A DNA stretch of 64,000 bases from Salegentibacter sp. Hel_I_6 (GTDB lineage Bacteria; Bacteroidota; Bacteroidia; Flavobacteriales; Flavobacteriaceae): NCBI RefSeq assembly GCF_000745315.1, contig NZ_JQNQ01000001.1:2294001-2358000 (forward strand), read 5' to 3'. Position numbers and translations under genes: made by a program. The notes under the pieces were generated by a model. The model saw nothing but the letters and a program-made list of their open reading frames with translations, had not been told where the DNA came from and did not search any database. This document shows positions 43,376 through 52,697 of this stretch, in pieces. Each line of letters begins with the position of its first letter. Position 1 is the first letter of the stretch.

Positions 43376-46189
43376 ATGAAATTTGTATTATTTCTTCTCT
43401 TTTTGGGGTTGATACACTCAGCCTCCCTCGCGCAGGAAACTTCTCTGGGAGGAACATTAGTAGATGCACAAAATTATAAGAAATTAGCTGGCGCAGAGTT
43501 GTTTATTGAGAAAAGCTTTTTTAAAACAATTTCAGATGAAAATGGAGCATTTTTATTTACTTCAAAAAAACTTCCGCTCGGCGAACAGGTTTTAAGAGTA
43601 AGCCTCACCGATTATAAAGAACTTCGAATTCCAATAGTTATTGAAACTGGAACCGAAAAAGATCTCGGCTTGATTCTAATGCATCCTATTCTTGCAGATT
43701 ATGCCAATCAAATTAGCACGATAAGCCTTTCTGATGCTGAGCTGGATGAAGATGAAGCCCAGATAGATAATCTCTCTGGGCTTTTGCAGGCTTCTCGCGA
43801 TATTTTTCTTAATGCAGCGGCTTTTGATTTTAGTCAAACATTTTTTAGACCACGAGGCCTGGATAGTGAACATGGGAAAGTTTTAATTAATGGGGTAGAA
43901 ATGAACAAAACCTATACCGGCCGCCCGCAATGGAGTGCCTGGGGAGGCCTAAACGATGTGCAGCGTAACCAGGTTTTTTCTATGGGCTTAACTCCTTCAG
44001 ATGTAAGTTTTGGGGGACTGGCAGGAACCACTAATATTATTATGCGCGCTTCACAGTACGCAAAAGGAGGGAAAGCTTCTATTGCAGCGGCAAATAGAAG
44101 TTATTTTGGAAGGTTAATGGCCAGTTATGGCTCTGGAGAATTAAAAAATGGCTGGGCTTATTCCATTTCTGCTTCTCGTAGATTTGCGAAAGAAGCTTAT
44201 GTAGACGGTACTTTATATGATGCTAATGCTTTTTTTCTATCTGTTGAAAAAACTTTTAATGAGAAGCATAGTCTTAATTTCACCGGATTTTACACGCCAA
44301 ATATTCGCGGAAAATCTTCACCCAATACAGCTGAGGTTTTTGAACTAAAAGGAAGAAAGTATAACGCTTATTGGGGCTACCAGGATGGTGAAATTAGGAA
44401 TTCCAGGGTTAGGGAAATAAAAGAGCCTATATTAATGCTAAATCATTTTTGGGAGTTTTCAGAAAAAATGAGCATTAATAATAATTTCGCTTTTCAGTTT
44501 GGGAAAACAGGAAATTCAAGAATAGATTTTGGAGGAACCAGGCTGGCTGAAATTAACGATCAGAATAGTTATGTTGGTGGTGGGACCAATCCAGATCCTA
44601 CTTATTATCAAAAGCTACCCAGTTATTATTTACGTTTTCCCGATAATCCTAATTATGAAGCGGCTTACCTGGCGCAACAGGATTTTAAAGAAGATGGTCA
44701 ATTAAATTGGCAGCAGTTATATAATGCTAATACTGCTGCCGGTTATACTGTTTATGCTCTGGCTGAAGATCGTAACGACGACCTGAAATTCGACTTGAAT
44801 TCAATTATTTCTGCTAAAATTAGCGAGAGTATAAGTCTGGATGGAAAATTGGCTTTTTCATATTTGAACTCTCATAATTTCGCTTCTATAAAAGATATGC
44901 TTGGCGGAGCTACTTTTTTGGATGTCGATTTTTTTGCTGAAGGTGACCAGGAAGCCTCCCTGGAACAAAGAGCCCAAAGCGATCTTCAAAACCCAAATCG
45001 AAATGTTACCGAAAATGAACCGTATAAATATAATTTCAGGTTATTTGCGAGTAACGTTAATGCTTTTGGTCAATTAAATTTTGATTACGACCGGTTTGAT
45101 TTTTATTTAGGCACTACCGCATCCCAAACTTTCTATCAACGAAATGGCCTTTTCCAAAACGGGAATTATCCTGATAATTCTTTAGGTAAAAGCGGAAAAC
45201 TAAATTTTACAGATTTTGGTGGGAAAGCTGGCGCTAATTATAAAATCACTGCAAACCATTTACTGGCCTTTAACGCGGCCTGGTATAGCAAAGCACCAAA
45301 CCTTCGTAATTCTTTCTCAAACGCTCGCCAAAACAACGAGGTGGTAATTGGTCTACAAAGCGAACAACTGCAGAATGTAGATTTAAGTTACCGGTATAGA
45401 TCAAGCAATATTAAAGCGAGACTTTCTGCTTACTACACCCAAATCAAAAACGCCACCGAGATATCTTTTTATTATGCCGATGGCCTTTCTGGATTGGGTA
45501 GAAATAGTACTACTGCTTTTGTTCAGGAGGTTTTAAGCGGAATTAATAAGCAACATTTGGGCCTTGAAATGGGAATGGAAGCGCAAATAACTTCAGCTAT
45601 AAAACTTAAGGCAGCGGCAGCAATGGGGCAATTCACCTATAACAATAATCCTTCGCTGTATTTAACTTCAGATGATTTCAATGATATTGTGGATTATGGC
45701 ACTTCTTACATTAAAAATTATCGGCTTGCCGGTGGCCCGCAAAGAGCTGCTCAAATTGGTTTTGAATATCGAGATCCCGGTTATTGGTGGTTCGGCACTA
45801 CCTTTAATTTCTTTTCTCATGCCTTTTTAGATGTTAGTCCCTTAACACGAACTTCAAATTTTCTAAATGATACCGATGGCCTGCCTATTTTAAATTATGA
45901 CGAGAATGTTGCCGCAGGACTTCTCAAACAAGAACAATTTGATAATTATATGCTGGTAAACGTCATTGGTGGAAAATCCTGGCTGGTTAAAGGCAAGTTT
46001 ATAGGGTTTTTTGTTAGTCTCAATAATATTTTTGATCAGCTTTATAAAACCGGTGGTTTTGAGCAATCCCGAAATGCCAATTATAGAACCCTGAAACGAG
46101 ACCGCGAGAGAGAAAACCCCATTTTTGGACCTAAATACTGGTATGGTACGGGCGCATCCTACTTTGCTATGATTTATTTAAGATTTTAA
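43376..46189 (+). CDS. TonB-dependent receptor of the nuclease/DUF5689 locus
   Basis: A 937-residue outer-membrane receptor with signal peptide KFVLFLLFLGLIHSASLAQ, a carboxypeptidase-like domain (LGGTLVDAQNYKKLAGAELFIEK), a plug (DFSQTFFRPRGLDSEHGKVLINGVEMN; FGGLAGTTNIIMRASQ) and a barrel ending ASYFAMIYLRF. It is followed 10 bases later by the DUF5689 lipoprotein gene, a receptor plus surface-lipoprotein arrangement like SusC/SusD in logic. The divergent nuclease gene hints at nucleic-acid-derived substrates. Confidence 0.85.
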   Translation: MKFVLFLLFLGLIHSASLAQETSLGGTLVDAQNYKKLAGAELFIEKSFFKTISDENGAFLFTSKKLPLGEQVLRVSLTDYKELRIPIVIETGTEKDLGLILMHPILADYANQISTISLSDAELDEDEAQIDNLSGLLQASRDIFLNAAAFDFSQTFFRPRGLDSEHGKVLINGVEMNKTYTGRPQWSAWGGLNDVQRNQVFSMGLTPSDVSFGGLAGTTNIIMRASQYAKGGKASIAAANRSYFGRLMASYGSGELKNGWAYSISASRRFAKEAYVDGTLYDANAFFLSVEKTFNEKHSLNFTGFYTPNIRGKSSPNTAEVFELKGRKYNAYWGYQDGEIRNSRVREIKEPILMLNHFWEFSEKMSINNNFAFQFGKTGNSRIDFGGTRLAEINDQNSYVGGGTNPDPTYYQKLPSYYLRFPDNPNYEAAYLAQQDFKEDGQLNWQQLYNANTAAGYTVYALAEDRNDDLKFDLNSIISAKISESISLDGKLAFSYLNSHNFASIKDMLGGATFLDVDFFAEGDQEASLEQRAQSDLQNPNRNVTENEPYKYNFRLFASNVNAFGQLNFDYDRFDFYLGTTASQTFYQRNGLFQNGNYPDNSLGKSGKLNFTDFGGKAGANYKITANHLLAFNAAWYSKAPNLRNSFSNARQNNEVVIGLQSEQLQNVDLSYRYRSSNIKARLSAYYTQIKNATEISFYYADGLSGLGRNSTTAFVQEVLSGINKQHLGLEMGMEAQITSAIKLKAAAAMGQFTYNNNPSLYLTSDDFNDIVDYGTSYIKNYRLAGGPQRAAQIGFEYRDPGYWWFGTTFNFFSHAFLDVSPLTRTSNFLNDTDGLPILNYDENVAAGLLKQEQFDNYMLVNVIGGKSWLVKGKFIGFFVSLNNIFDQLYKTGGFEQSRNANYRTLKRDRERENPIFGPKYWYGTGASYFAMIYLRF

Positions 46190-46199
46190 AACTTTAGCG

Positions 46200-47582
46200 A
46201 TGAAACATTTTAACTTAATAATGTACTTGATTTTTGGGGGTTTATTATTTACTTCCTGCGTGAAAACCGATGATTTTGAACTACCAGAGCCCAAAACTAA
46301 AGAGATAAATATTGAAGGAAATATTACAGGAATCTCTGCGGTAAAAAGCAATTTTAACCCTGAAACCAAAGAAATTTATGTCTTTTCTGAAACCAATACC
46401 TGGATGGAAGCCTACGTTGTCTCCAGTGATGAAGGTGGAAATTTCTATAAAGAATTGGTTTTACAGGATAAACCTGAAAATCCTATCGCGGGAATCCTTT
46501 TGTTGGTGGACGATAACTCCCTGTTTGAAACCTATAATTTTGGTAGGAAAATCTATGTGAAGTTGGACGGGCTCGCTTTATGGTCTAATAATGGCGTGCA
46601 TCAGCTAGGAGTGCAGAATAGGGGTGATGTTGTGGCGATACCCCCTTCCCGAATTGACGATCATATTTTAAGAACAAGTGAAACTGCTGAAATCGTTCCG
46701 CTCCATCTTGAAATTTCTGCTTTTAATGAAACTCACGAAAATTTATTGATTAAAGTAAGTAATGTTCAATTTAACCGTAACCTGCTTAGGGAGCAACATC
46801 ACTACACTTTTGCTGGTGAGATAACCGATCAATATGATGGAGAAAGGCAACTGGAAAGCTGTCGTACCGGAGCAACCGCTACGCTTAGCACCAGCACTTT
46901 TTCTGGATTCAAATCTTTGTATTTGCCTGAGAAATCCGGGAGTCTGAAGGGTATTTTAACTCGAAATTTCTACGATGATTATTTTGTAATTGCAGTAAAT
47001 TCTCCTGATGATTTTAATTTTGATGGAGAACGCTGCGACCCTAATTTTTTAACCTGTGGGGATAATATTTTTGGGGGTAGCGAAGTAATATTTGAAGAAA
47101 ATTTCACAGGAATTACCAGTCAAACCACCTTGAAAGATAAAGGATGGATTAATGTAAATGTAAACGGAGGTAAAACATTTGAACCGGGAACTTTTGGTGG
47201 AAACCGATATATACGTGTTTCAGCATTTAATACTGAAGAAACACCTATGGAAGCCTGGTTGGTGAGTCCGTTAATAGATTTAGATAGTATTTCTAGGGCA
47301 AAATTGTCTTTTGAGATTATGTCATCTTACGATAATGCAACCATTCTTAATGTTTTAGTTACTGAAGAATTTACCGGCAATATACTAACCACAACCTGGA
47401 GACCTTTAGATGCAGTAATTCCCATTGGGCCAACAAATCAATACGGAAAAGGTTTTAAAAAAAGTGAGATAGATATTTCCTGTCTAAAAGGAGATATTCG
47501 TTTTGCATTTAAGTATTTGGGGTCGGCTCCAGATAAAACCACAACTTATGATATTGATAACATACGCATAAGCGGGAATTGA
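46200..47582 (+). CDS. DUF5689 surface lipoprotein with choice-of-anchor-J-like C-terminus
   Basis: A 460-residue lipoprotein (lipobox GLLFTSC). Residues about 35-260 match DUF5689, an OB-fold-like beta domain (GNITGISAV..KEIYVFSETNTWMEAYVVSSDEGGNFYKELVLQDK; GRKIYVKLDGLALW). After a linker (CGDNIFGG) a jelly-roll resembling choice-of-anchor J follows (VIFEENFTGITSQTTLKDKGWINVNV; AWLVSPLIDLDSISRAKLSFEIMSSYDNATILNVLVTEE; IRFAFKYLGSAPDKTTTYDIDNIRI). It is co-transcribed with the TonB receptor and probably binds the ligand at the cell surface. Confidence 0.8.
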   Translation: MKHFNLIMYLIFGGLLFTSCVKTDDFELPEPKTKEINIEGNITGISAVKSNFNPETKEIYVFSETNTWMEAYVVSSDEGGNFYKELVLQDKPENPIAGILLLVDDNSLFETYNFGRKIYVKLDGLALWSNNGVHQLGVQNRGDVVAIPPSRIDDHILRTSETAEIVPLHLEISAFNETHENLLIKVSNVQFNRNLLREQHHYTFAGEITDQYDGERQLESCRTGATATLSTSTFSGFKSLYLPEKSGSLKGILTRNFYDDYFVIAVNSPDDFNFDGERCDPNFLTCGDNIFGGSEVIFEENFTGITSQTTLKDKGWINVNVNGGKTFEPGTFGGNRYIRVSAFNTEETPMEAWLVSPLIDLDSISRAKLSFEIMSSYDNATILNVLVTEEFTGNILTTTWRPLDAVIPIGPTNQYGKGFKKSEIDISCLKGDIRFAFKYLGSAPDKTTTYDIDNIRISGN

Positions 47583-47614
47583 GTAAATTGGAGAATTATT
47601 TTAAAAATTAAAAT

Positions 47615-48115
47615 ATGAAGCAAACTTTACCCGACGATCTAAATTTAAACTCTCTTCATCCTGCCTCGAATCGAGATGTTTTACTTTTAAATCTTGTGGG
47701 TTTGCCACAAAGAGTTTGTATGTTATTTCTTTTTTTACTTCTAACTACATTTGCAATTGCGCAGCATTCTCAAGATTTTGCCGGTAGCTGGTTTTGGGAA
47801 TCTCCAGACGGGCAAAATACTATGGAATTACAACTAGAGTATGAAAATCAAAAAACTATTAAGGGGAATCACTGTGTGACTTTTAACCAGGGGAAAAAAA
47901 CCGATTGTAAGCGAAAAAATGCTGGTACTTTTACAATTAATTTGGTGAAAATCGCCGAAGGGGTTTACGATGGAACTATAGAAAGCGCTGTAAGTTTTAC
48001 TTCGGGAAAAATACGTTTGCAATATATAGACCGGGAGAAGGCAATTCAGTTTCGTCTAAAAAAAGTGCCTCCTGGCGAATTTTATATGCCAAAGGAGGCT
48101 TTCTTAATTAGATAG
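47615..48115 (+). CDS. Small secreted lipocalin-like protein of unknown function
   Basis: The frame encodes 166 residues from the ATG at 47615, but the sequence that looks like a signal peptide (MLFLFLLLTTFAIAQ) starts at 47720, which would give 131 residues. I favour the inner start for the mature product. The mature part (DFAGSWFWESPDGQNTMELQLEYENQ; KGNHCVTFNQGKKTDC; FRLKKVPPG) is a short beta-rich domain with two cysteines that may pair. A TTGTGG/CCACAA hairpin lies just before the inner ATG. It follows the DUF5689 gene by 32 bases and may belong to its transcript. Confidence 0.55.
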   Translation: MKQTLPDDLNLNSLHPASNRDVLLLNLVGLPQRVCMLFLFLLLTTFAIAQHSQDFAGSWFWESPDGQNTMELQLEYENQKTIKGNHCVTFNQGKKTDCKRKNAGTFTINLVKIAEGVYDGTIESAVSFTSGKIRLQYIDREKAIQFRLKKVPPGEFYMPKEAFLIR

Positions 48116-48229
48116 GTTTACTCGATAATCGAGATTAAATGCTCCTAAGCTTGCCTCAAAATCAAATTATTTTTCAATAATAATGCTTCGTGAGCTTGCT
48201 CAGAAGTAGTTTATTTGTTTGAAATAAAT

Positions 48230-48958
48230 TTATTTCTGATAAGCTTTGTTATAGGGAGACCAGATTTCATAAATAGGATCTCCTTTAGAACTTTTTCCTT
48301 TATGGTGCCACTTACCATCTTTTACTTCATATTGAAACTCCAGGCTTGCTCCTACACGGCTTGCATCTCTGGAAAAGAATTCAATATTTTCAGTATATAC
48401 ACCATCTTCGGCAGTATAAGTTCCGCCACCAGTGCCATTAAATTCTTTTGTTGCTGAATTAAAAGCGATCCATTGAAATCTTCCACCGCTTAAAATTTTT
48501 ACTGTACGCCTGTCTCCGGGAGTCATCGAGTTCATCTCGCCGTCTCTTTCACGGCCGGTTATAACCCAGTTTCTTGTAAGTTCATTGGTATCTTCAGAAA
48601 TTCTTTCCCAAACTTTTGTGGTTATACCATCAGATATTTCCATTTTATTATCCCCTTCCCAACTAATGTTATATTCGTGCTCTGCACCAATTTCTTCCTT
48701 TTCGTAAGTGTCAAAATCTCGAATTTCAGTAAAAGTTTCATCGCCCAGGCTCAACTCCCCACCGGCAGCTCCTAAAAATTCGTTATTACTTATGTTTTTA
48801 GAACCAAGAGCAAAATAATTATCCTGAATAATTTTAATCACTTCGCGATCTGTAACGGCTTTTCCATCTTTTTGTATAAGCTTCCAGGAACCTTCAATAC
48901 TTTGTGCTGAGATTAATCCAAAGCACAAAAGAAGCGGGAGTAAGAATATTTTTTTCAT
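48230..48958 (-). CDS. Secreted lipocalin-like protein
   Basis: A 242-residue exported protein with signal peptide KKIFLLPLLLCFGLISAQ. The mature sequence begins with IEGSWKLIQKDGK, the GxW start of lipocalin-like domains, and continues with beta-strand-rich stretches (YNISWEGDNKMEISDGITTKVWERI; GGRFQWIAFNSATKEFNGTGGGTYTAEDGVYTENIEFF). I recognise it as a type common in Bacteroidota without known function. Single minus-strand gene convergent with the preceding small secreted protein. Confidence 0.6.
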   Translation of the reverse strand: MKKIFLLPLLLCFGLISAQSIEGSWKLIQKDGKAVTDREVIKIIQDNYFALGSKNISNNEFLGAAGGELSLGDETFTEIRDFDTYEKEEIGAEHEYNISWEGDNKMEISDGITTKVWERISEDTNELTRNWVITGRERDGEMNSMTPGDRRTVKILSGGRFQWIAFNSATKEFNGTGGGTYTAEDGVYTENIEFFSRDASRVGASLEFQYEVKDGKWHHKGKSSKGDPIYEIWSPYNKAYQK

Positions 48959-49131
48959 TGCAGTAAGTTTATGTTTTCCCTAATTTACGGAATTTTTTAT
49001 ATCTGGAGTACAATCAATTTTCGACTAATTGGTCCTAAATGAAAAGTTAAGAGTAAAGTTAAATTGCATATTATGAAGTTAAAATTCTTAAACTAAATAT
49101 AAAATTGAATGAAATTCAGAGAATATTAACT

Positions 49132-49159
49132 TTTGGTGAATATTACTTATTTAGGTTTG
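49132..49159 (+). promoter_or_regulatory. Candidate promoter of the Asp-rich lipoprotein gene
   Basis: TTTG at 49132-49135 and TAGGTTTG at 49152-49159 match the -33/-7 pattern; the spacer of 16 bases is slightly short. The ATG is 33 bases downstream. Confidence 0.45.
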
Positions 49160-49192
49160 TGAATTAATAAGTTTAATCAATTAACAAAACCT

Positions 49193-50245
49193 ATGAAAAA
49201 TTACAGATTTTATTTAATGAGTTTAGCTACAGTAGGCCTTATGGCGAGCTGTAGTAACGATGATGATGTGGTAGATAATACTGATGATGATATGCCCGGT
49301 GAAATGGATCGTGCAGAACTTTATGTTACTAGCGGTAGTAGCGGAAATGTAACGGTTTATAATATGGGCGATACGCCAAGTACTACAACTTTAAATACCA
49401 ATTCTAGCTCAAATGAAGGTGTTTTTTACGATTCTTCAAACGATGAGTTGCTAGTAGCTTCACGTTCAGATAATCGTATTAATTCTTTTATGGGTATATC
49501 TGATATGCTTATGGAACAAACAGCAGATCTTGAACTGAATATAAGTTCAGAAAGTGATCTGGAAAGTCCTAGAAAAATTGCTGTGAATGGTAACACTGTT
49601 GTGGTAGCCGATAACGCTGATGTAGATGGAGATGATACTACTGATGATGGAAGATTTTTTATCTATACAAGAAGCGAGGACGGATTAATGCTTAGGAATA
49701 CAGTAATTGTTGATTTTGCCGTTTGGGGAATTACTTTTAATGGAAATAGTCTTTATGCAGTTGTAGATAAAACAAGCGATCTGGCTATTTTCGATAATTT
49801 TTCAGGCACTTTTACTGCAGATGAAGAAATTATGCCTACAAAAAGAATTACCATTGAAGGTATTGTAAGAACCCACGGGATTGCTTACGATAGTGACGAT
49901 GATGTTCTTGTGATGACAGATATTGGAAGTGCAGATTCAGATTCTGATGGTGCTTTTCATTTTATTGAAGACGCAAATTCAAAAATTGCTGCTGTGGAAG
50001 ATGGTGGAATGTTGAGCGTTTCTGAGCAAGTAAGAGTTGAAGGTGATAATACTTTTTTAGGAAATCCTGTAGACGTAGTTTATGATGAGGAAAGTGAAAA
50101 CATCTATATTGCTGAGGTAGCTAACGGTGGCGGTAGAGTTCTTGCATTTGATGATGATGATTATGAAGCCGGTGGGAATATCTCTCCAATTGTTAATAAC
50201 GAATTGGCTGGAGCTAACTCTCTTTTCTTTCATGAGGAGGACTAA
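49193..50245 (+). CDS. Asp-rich lipoprotein, probable beta-propeller
   Basis: A 350-residue lipoprotein (lipobox GLMASC followed by SNDDDVVDNTDDD, an acidic tether after the lipidated cysteine). The rest shows repeated blade-like units: ELYVTSGSSGNVTVYN, EGVFYDSSNDELLVASRSDNRI, ARKIAVNGNTVVVADNADVDGDD-like, WGITFNGNSLYAVVDKTSDLAIFDN, GIAYDSDDDVLVMTDIG, DVVYDEESENIYIAEVANGGGRVLAFD. This fits a 6-7-bladed propeller (YncE/NHL-like). DGDD-type loops may bind calcium. Very acidic overall. Surface or periplasmic, function unknown. Own promoter and terminator. Confidence 0.6.
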   Translation: MKNYRFYLMSLATVGLMASCSNDDDVVDNTDDDMPGEMDRAELYVTSGSSGNVTVYNMGDTPSTTTLNTNSSSNEGVFYDSSNDELLVASRSDNRINSFMGISDMLMEQTADLELNISSESDLESPRKIAVNGNTVVVADNADVDGDDTTDDGRFFIYTRSEDGLMLRNTVIVDFAVWGITFNGNSLYAVVDKTSDLAIFDNFSGTFTADEEIMPTKRITIEGIVRTHGIAYDSDDDVLVMTDIGSADSDSDGAFHFIEDANSKIAAVEDGGMLSVSEQVRVEGDNTFLGNPVDVVYDEESENIYIAEVANGGGRVLAFDDDDYEAGGNISPIVNNELAGANSLFFHEED

Positions 50246-50263
50246 GAAAGTTTAAATTCAAAT

Positions 50264-50296
50264 AAAAAACCCGAATGGAAACATTCGGGTTTTTTT
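50264..50296. terminator. Bidirectional terminator between the lipoprotein gene and hflX
   Basis: AAAAAACCCGAATG pairs with CATTCGGGTTTTTTT around a GAAA tetraloop; both strands end in T runs. Confidence 0.9.
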
Positions 50297-50300
50297 GAAT

Positions 50301-51521
50301 TTATTTCTCTTCACCGTATTTATCATATTCCGGGTAGAGGAAATTATTATAAGGGAAGCGAGTGATATGTATTTTTCTAACCGTTTCATAAACTCTCCTT
50401 CTAAAATCTTCCATGTTTTCCTTATTCAAAGCCGAAATAAACAATACGTTTTCTCCCATTTTGTTCATCCAGGTTTGTTTCCACTCTTTAAGGGTATAAT
50501 GAGCTTTTGTCTTTTCAGTTATTAAATCGTCTTCTTCAATCTCTTCAGCTTCATATTGATCAATTTTATTGAAAACCATAATTGTTGGCTTGTCATTACT
50601 TTTGATCTCACTCATAATCTGGTTAACAGATTCTATATGATCTTCAAAATTGGGGTGAGAAATATCTACCACGTGTAACAGTAAATCGGCTTCCCTAACT
50701 TCATCTAAGGTAGATTTAAAAGACTCTACCAGTTGTGTGGGGAGTTTCCTAATAAACCCTACCGTATCGGTTAACAAGAAAGGTAAGTTTCGAATCACCA
50801 CTTTTCTTACCGTGGTGTCTAAAGTTGCAAAGAGTTTATTTTCGGCAAAAACTTCACTTTTACTAATGGTATTCATTAAAGTAGACTTGCCCACGTTGGT
50901 GTAGCCAACAAGAGCAACTCGCACCAACTGCCCGCGGTTACCGCGTTGCACTTCCATTTGTTTGTCTATGGTCTCAAGTTTTTTCTTTAAAAGAGAAATT
51001 TTATCTCTAACAATCCTACGGTCAGTTTCAATTTCTGTTTCTCCGGGACCACGCATTCCAATACCACCACGCTGGCGTTCAAGGTGAGTCCACATTCCGG
51101 CCAGTCTTGGTAATAAGTATTCGTATTGCGCTAATTCCACCTGTGTCCTGGCGTAGCTGGTTTGTGCGCGTTGTGCAAAAATATCTAGAATAAGCGTAGT
51201 TCGATCTAAAACTTTACACTTCAGTATTTTCTCTATATTTTTTTGTTGTGCTGGTGAAAGTTCATCATCAAAAATAGCAGTACCTACATCATTCTCATCA
51301 ACAAATTCTTTTAACTCATTCATCTTCCCTGTCCCAATAAAAGTTTTGGGATTGGGTTTATCCATATTTTGACTAAAACGCTTTATTACTTCTCCTCCAG
51401 CAGTATAGGTAAGGAACTCCAGCTCGTCCAGATATTCTTCTAATTTATCATGCCCCTGTTCTTTGGTAACAATACCAATTAAAACAGCTTTTTCGTGGGT
51501 TAGGTCGGTTTTTTCAATCAT
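50301..51521 (-). CDS. hflX: Ribosome-associated GTPase HflX
   Basis: GTPase that splits stalled or stressed 70S ribosomes. The 406-residue protein has the HflX N-terminal domain (AVLIGIVTKEQ..EYLDELEFLTYTAGGEV; NPKTFIGTGKMNELKEF; IFDDELSPAQQKNIEK), a coiled-coil linker with RLAGMWTHLERQRGGIGMRGPGETEIE, and the G domain: G1 VALVGYTNVGKST near residue 205, G3 LTDTVGFIRKLP, G4 MVFNKIDQ, G5 FISALNKE. Length and motif order are canonical. TAACTTTG at 51527-51534 on the minus strand is a possible -7 box very close to the start. Confidence 0.96.
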   Translation of the reverse strand: MIEKTDLTHEKAVLIGIVTKEQGHDKLEEYLDELEFLTYTAGGEVIKRFSQNMDKPNPKTFIGTGKMNELKEFVDENDVGTAIFDDELSPAQQKNIEKILKCKVLDRTTLILDIFAQRAQTSYARTQVELAQYEYLLPRLAGMWTHLERQRGGIGMRGPGETEIETDRRIVRDKISLLKKKLETIDKQMEVQRGNRGQLVRVALVGYTNVGKSTLMNTISKSEVFAENKLFATLDTTVRKVVIRNLPFLLTDTVGFIRKLPTQLVESFKSTLDEVREADLLLHVVDISHPNFEDHIESVNQIMSEIKSNDKPTIMVFNKIDQYEAEEIEEDDLITEKTKAHYTLKEWKQTWMNKMGENVLFISALNKENMEDFRRRVYETVRKIHITRFPYNNFLYPEYDKYGEEK

Positions 51522-51602
51522 AAATACAAAGTTACATAATAGATTGCTACTGCGTTTTTTGTGGAAATTATTTCAACATATATTTAACTAAATTAACTAC
51601 TA

Positions 51603-51634
51603 AAAACAACAAACCCGCCGGATTAAGGCAGGTT
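51603..51634 (-). terminator. Terminator of the DUF3078-side minus-strand transcript
   Basis: On the minus strand AACCTGCC pairs with GGCGGGTT around TTAATCC, followed by TGTTGTTTTT. It lies 113 bases past the DUF3078 stop. Confidence 0.65.
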
Positions 51635-51656
51635 GTATTCATTTCATCTTCTGTTA

Positions 51657-51730
51657 CCGTCACGCTGAATTTATTTCAGCGTCTAAGTACTATCCAAAAC
51701 AAAATAGATAATGAAATCAGCGGGACGCTA
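51657..51730. repeat. Palindromic intergenic repeat remnant
   Basis: A perfect 8-bp stem ACGCTGAA/TTCAGCGT (51662-51682) is followed 25-45 bases later by a degenerate inverse copy (TGAAATCAGCGGGACGC). The composite resembles the CGTCA-(stem)-N-(stem)-TGACG type of dispersed extragenic palindromes that I associate with flavobacterial genomes. It has no coding potential. Confidence 0.45.
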
Positions 51731-51746
51731 CGAATTAGTTTTAATT

Positions 51747-52640
51747 TTAAAATCCATAGTTAAATCCTAAGCCAAAAACTTCTCTAATTTGAAATCCTTT
51801 TACAGCATTATCATCATAAATGGCCTGGAAAATTAGATTCGTGGAAAGATAATCGTTAATCTTCATTTTCATGTTCATAGTATAATCTATATCCACATTC
51901 TGCGGATCTTCAAGGTAGTTGGAGTATAAATTCAGCATATTTTCCATTCTAACATTATCAATGATATCAAACTTGGCGTATCCAGAAACGGAAGTTCCTA
52001 ATTCAAATCGCATCGCTTTGTTAGCATCAACGCCAAAATAATCGCCATCAGCATAATCTGGGCCTGAAGTAAAAGATTTATCTACAAAAACCATCCGGCC
52101 GGTAGCCGGAGCAATGTTTACGTAAAAATTTTCACTTTTTTTCCAAAGCATACCTGGACCAAACTGAAGGTACCCGGGGGAAAGGAAATGTGTGTATTCA
52201 GTTCTGGTAGTTTCTCCAGATTCTGGGTCTTCCCCGAAGTTATAACCTTTTGCAATTTGTGTTCTAAAATTTAAGAAAAGTGAATAAAACCAATTTGAAT
52301 CCTCTACTTGTTTCCCGGCAATGGAATTAAATTCTAACCTATCACTTGTTTTTCTTTCAAAAGCGTCACCGCGTTGTTTGGTAAGTCCATAGTCTACCAT
52401 CAATTTATTATCCCAGGTGAAATCGTCTTTTAAATAATTGAAATCATAGTTAAAAAGAAAATTTCCTGCCAGGTTTGATGTTCCGCCTCCGGTCCATTCA
52501 TCATTAAAAGCCGATTGATTGAAAAGCAGGGAAATACTTCCTTCTTTAGTCCATCCTTCTTGTTGTTCTTCTTCCTCTTCCTGAGCCGACAAATTAAAAA
52601 TCCCGCCAAAAATGGCGAGAGCAAGTACTAATTTTTTCAT
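51747..52640 (-). CDS. DUF3078 outer-membrane-type protein
   Basis: A 297-residue exported protein with signal peptide KKLVLALAIFGGIFNLSAQ followed by an acidic EEEEEQQ stretch. The rest is DUF3078-like: GWTKEGSISLLFNQSAFNDEWTGGGTSNLAGNFLFNYDFNY, KMRFELGTSVSGYAKF-type strands and a C-terminal GLGFNYGF ending in Phe, which fits a beta-barrel. Conserved in Bacteroidota, function unknown. Last gene of the minus-strand block that starts with sufA. Confidence 0.8.
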   Translation of the reverse strand: MKKLVLALAIFGGIFNLSAQEEEEEQQEGWTKEGSISLLFNQSAFNDEWTGGGTSNLAGNFLFNYDFNYLKDDFTWDNKLMVDYGLTKQRGDAFERKTSDRLEFNSIAGKQVEDSNWFYSLFLNFRTQIAKGYNFGEDPESGETTRTEYTHFLSPGYLQFGPGMLWKKSENFYVNIAPATGRMVFVDKSFTSGPDYADGDYFGVDANKAMRFELGTSVSGYAKFDIIDNVRMENMLNLYSNYLEDPQNVDIDYTMNMKMKINDYLSTNLIFQAIYDDNAVKGFQIREVFGLGFNYGF

Positions 52641-52697
52641 TTAATTATTCTTTTCTGTGTATTAATGCGTTATGATCCCAGCATCTCTTGATGCATC

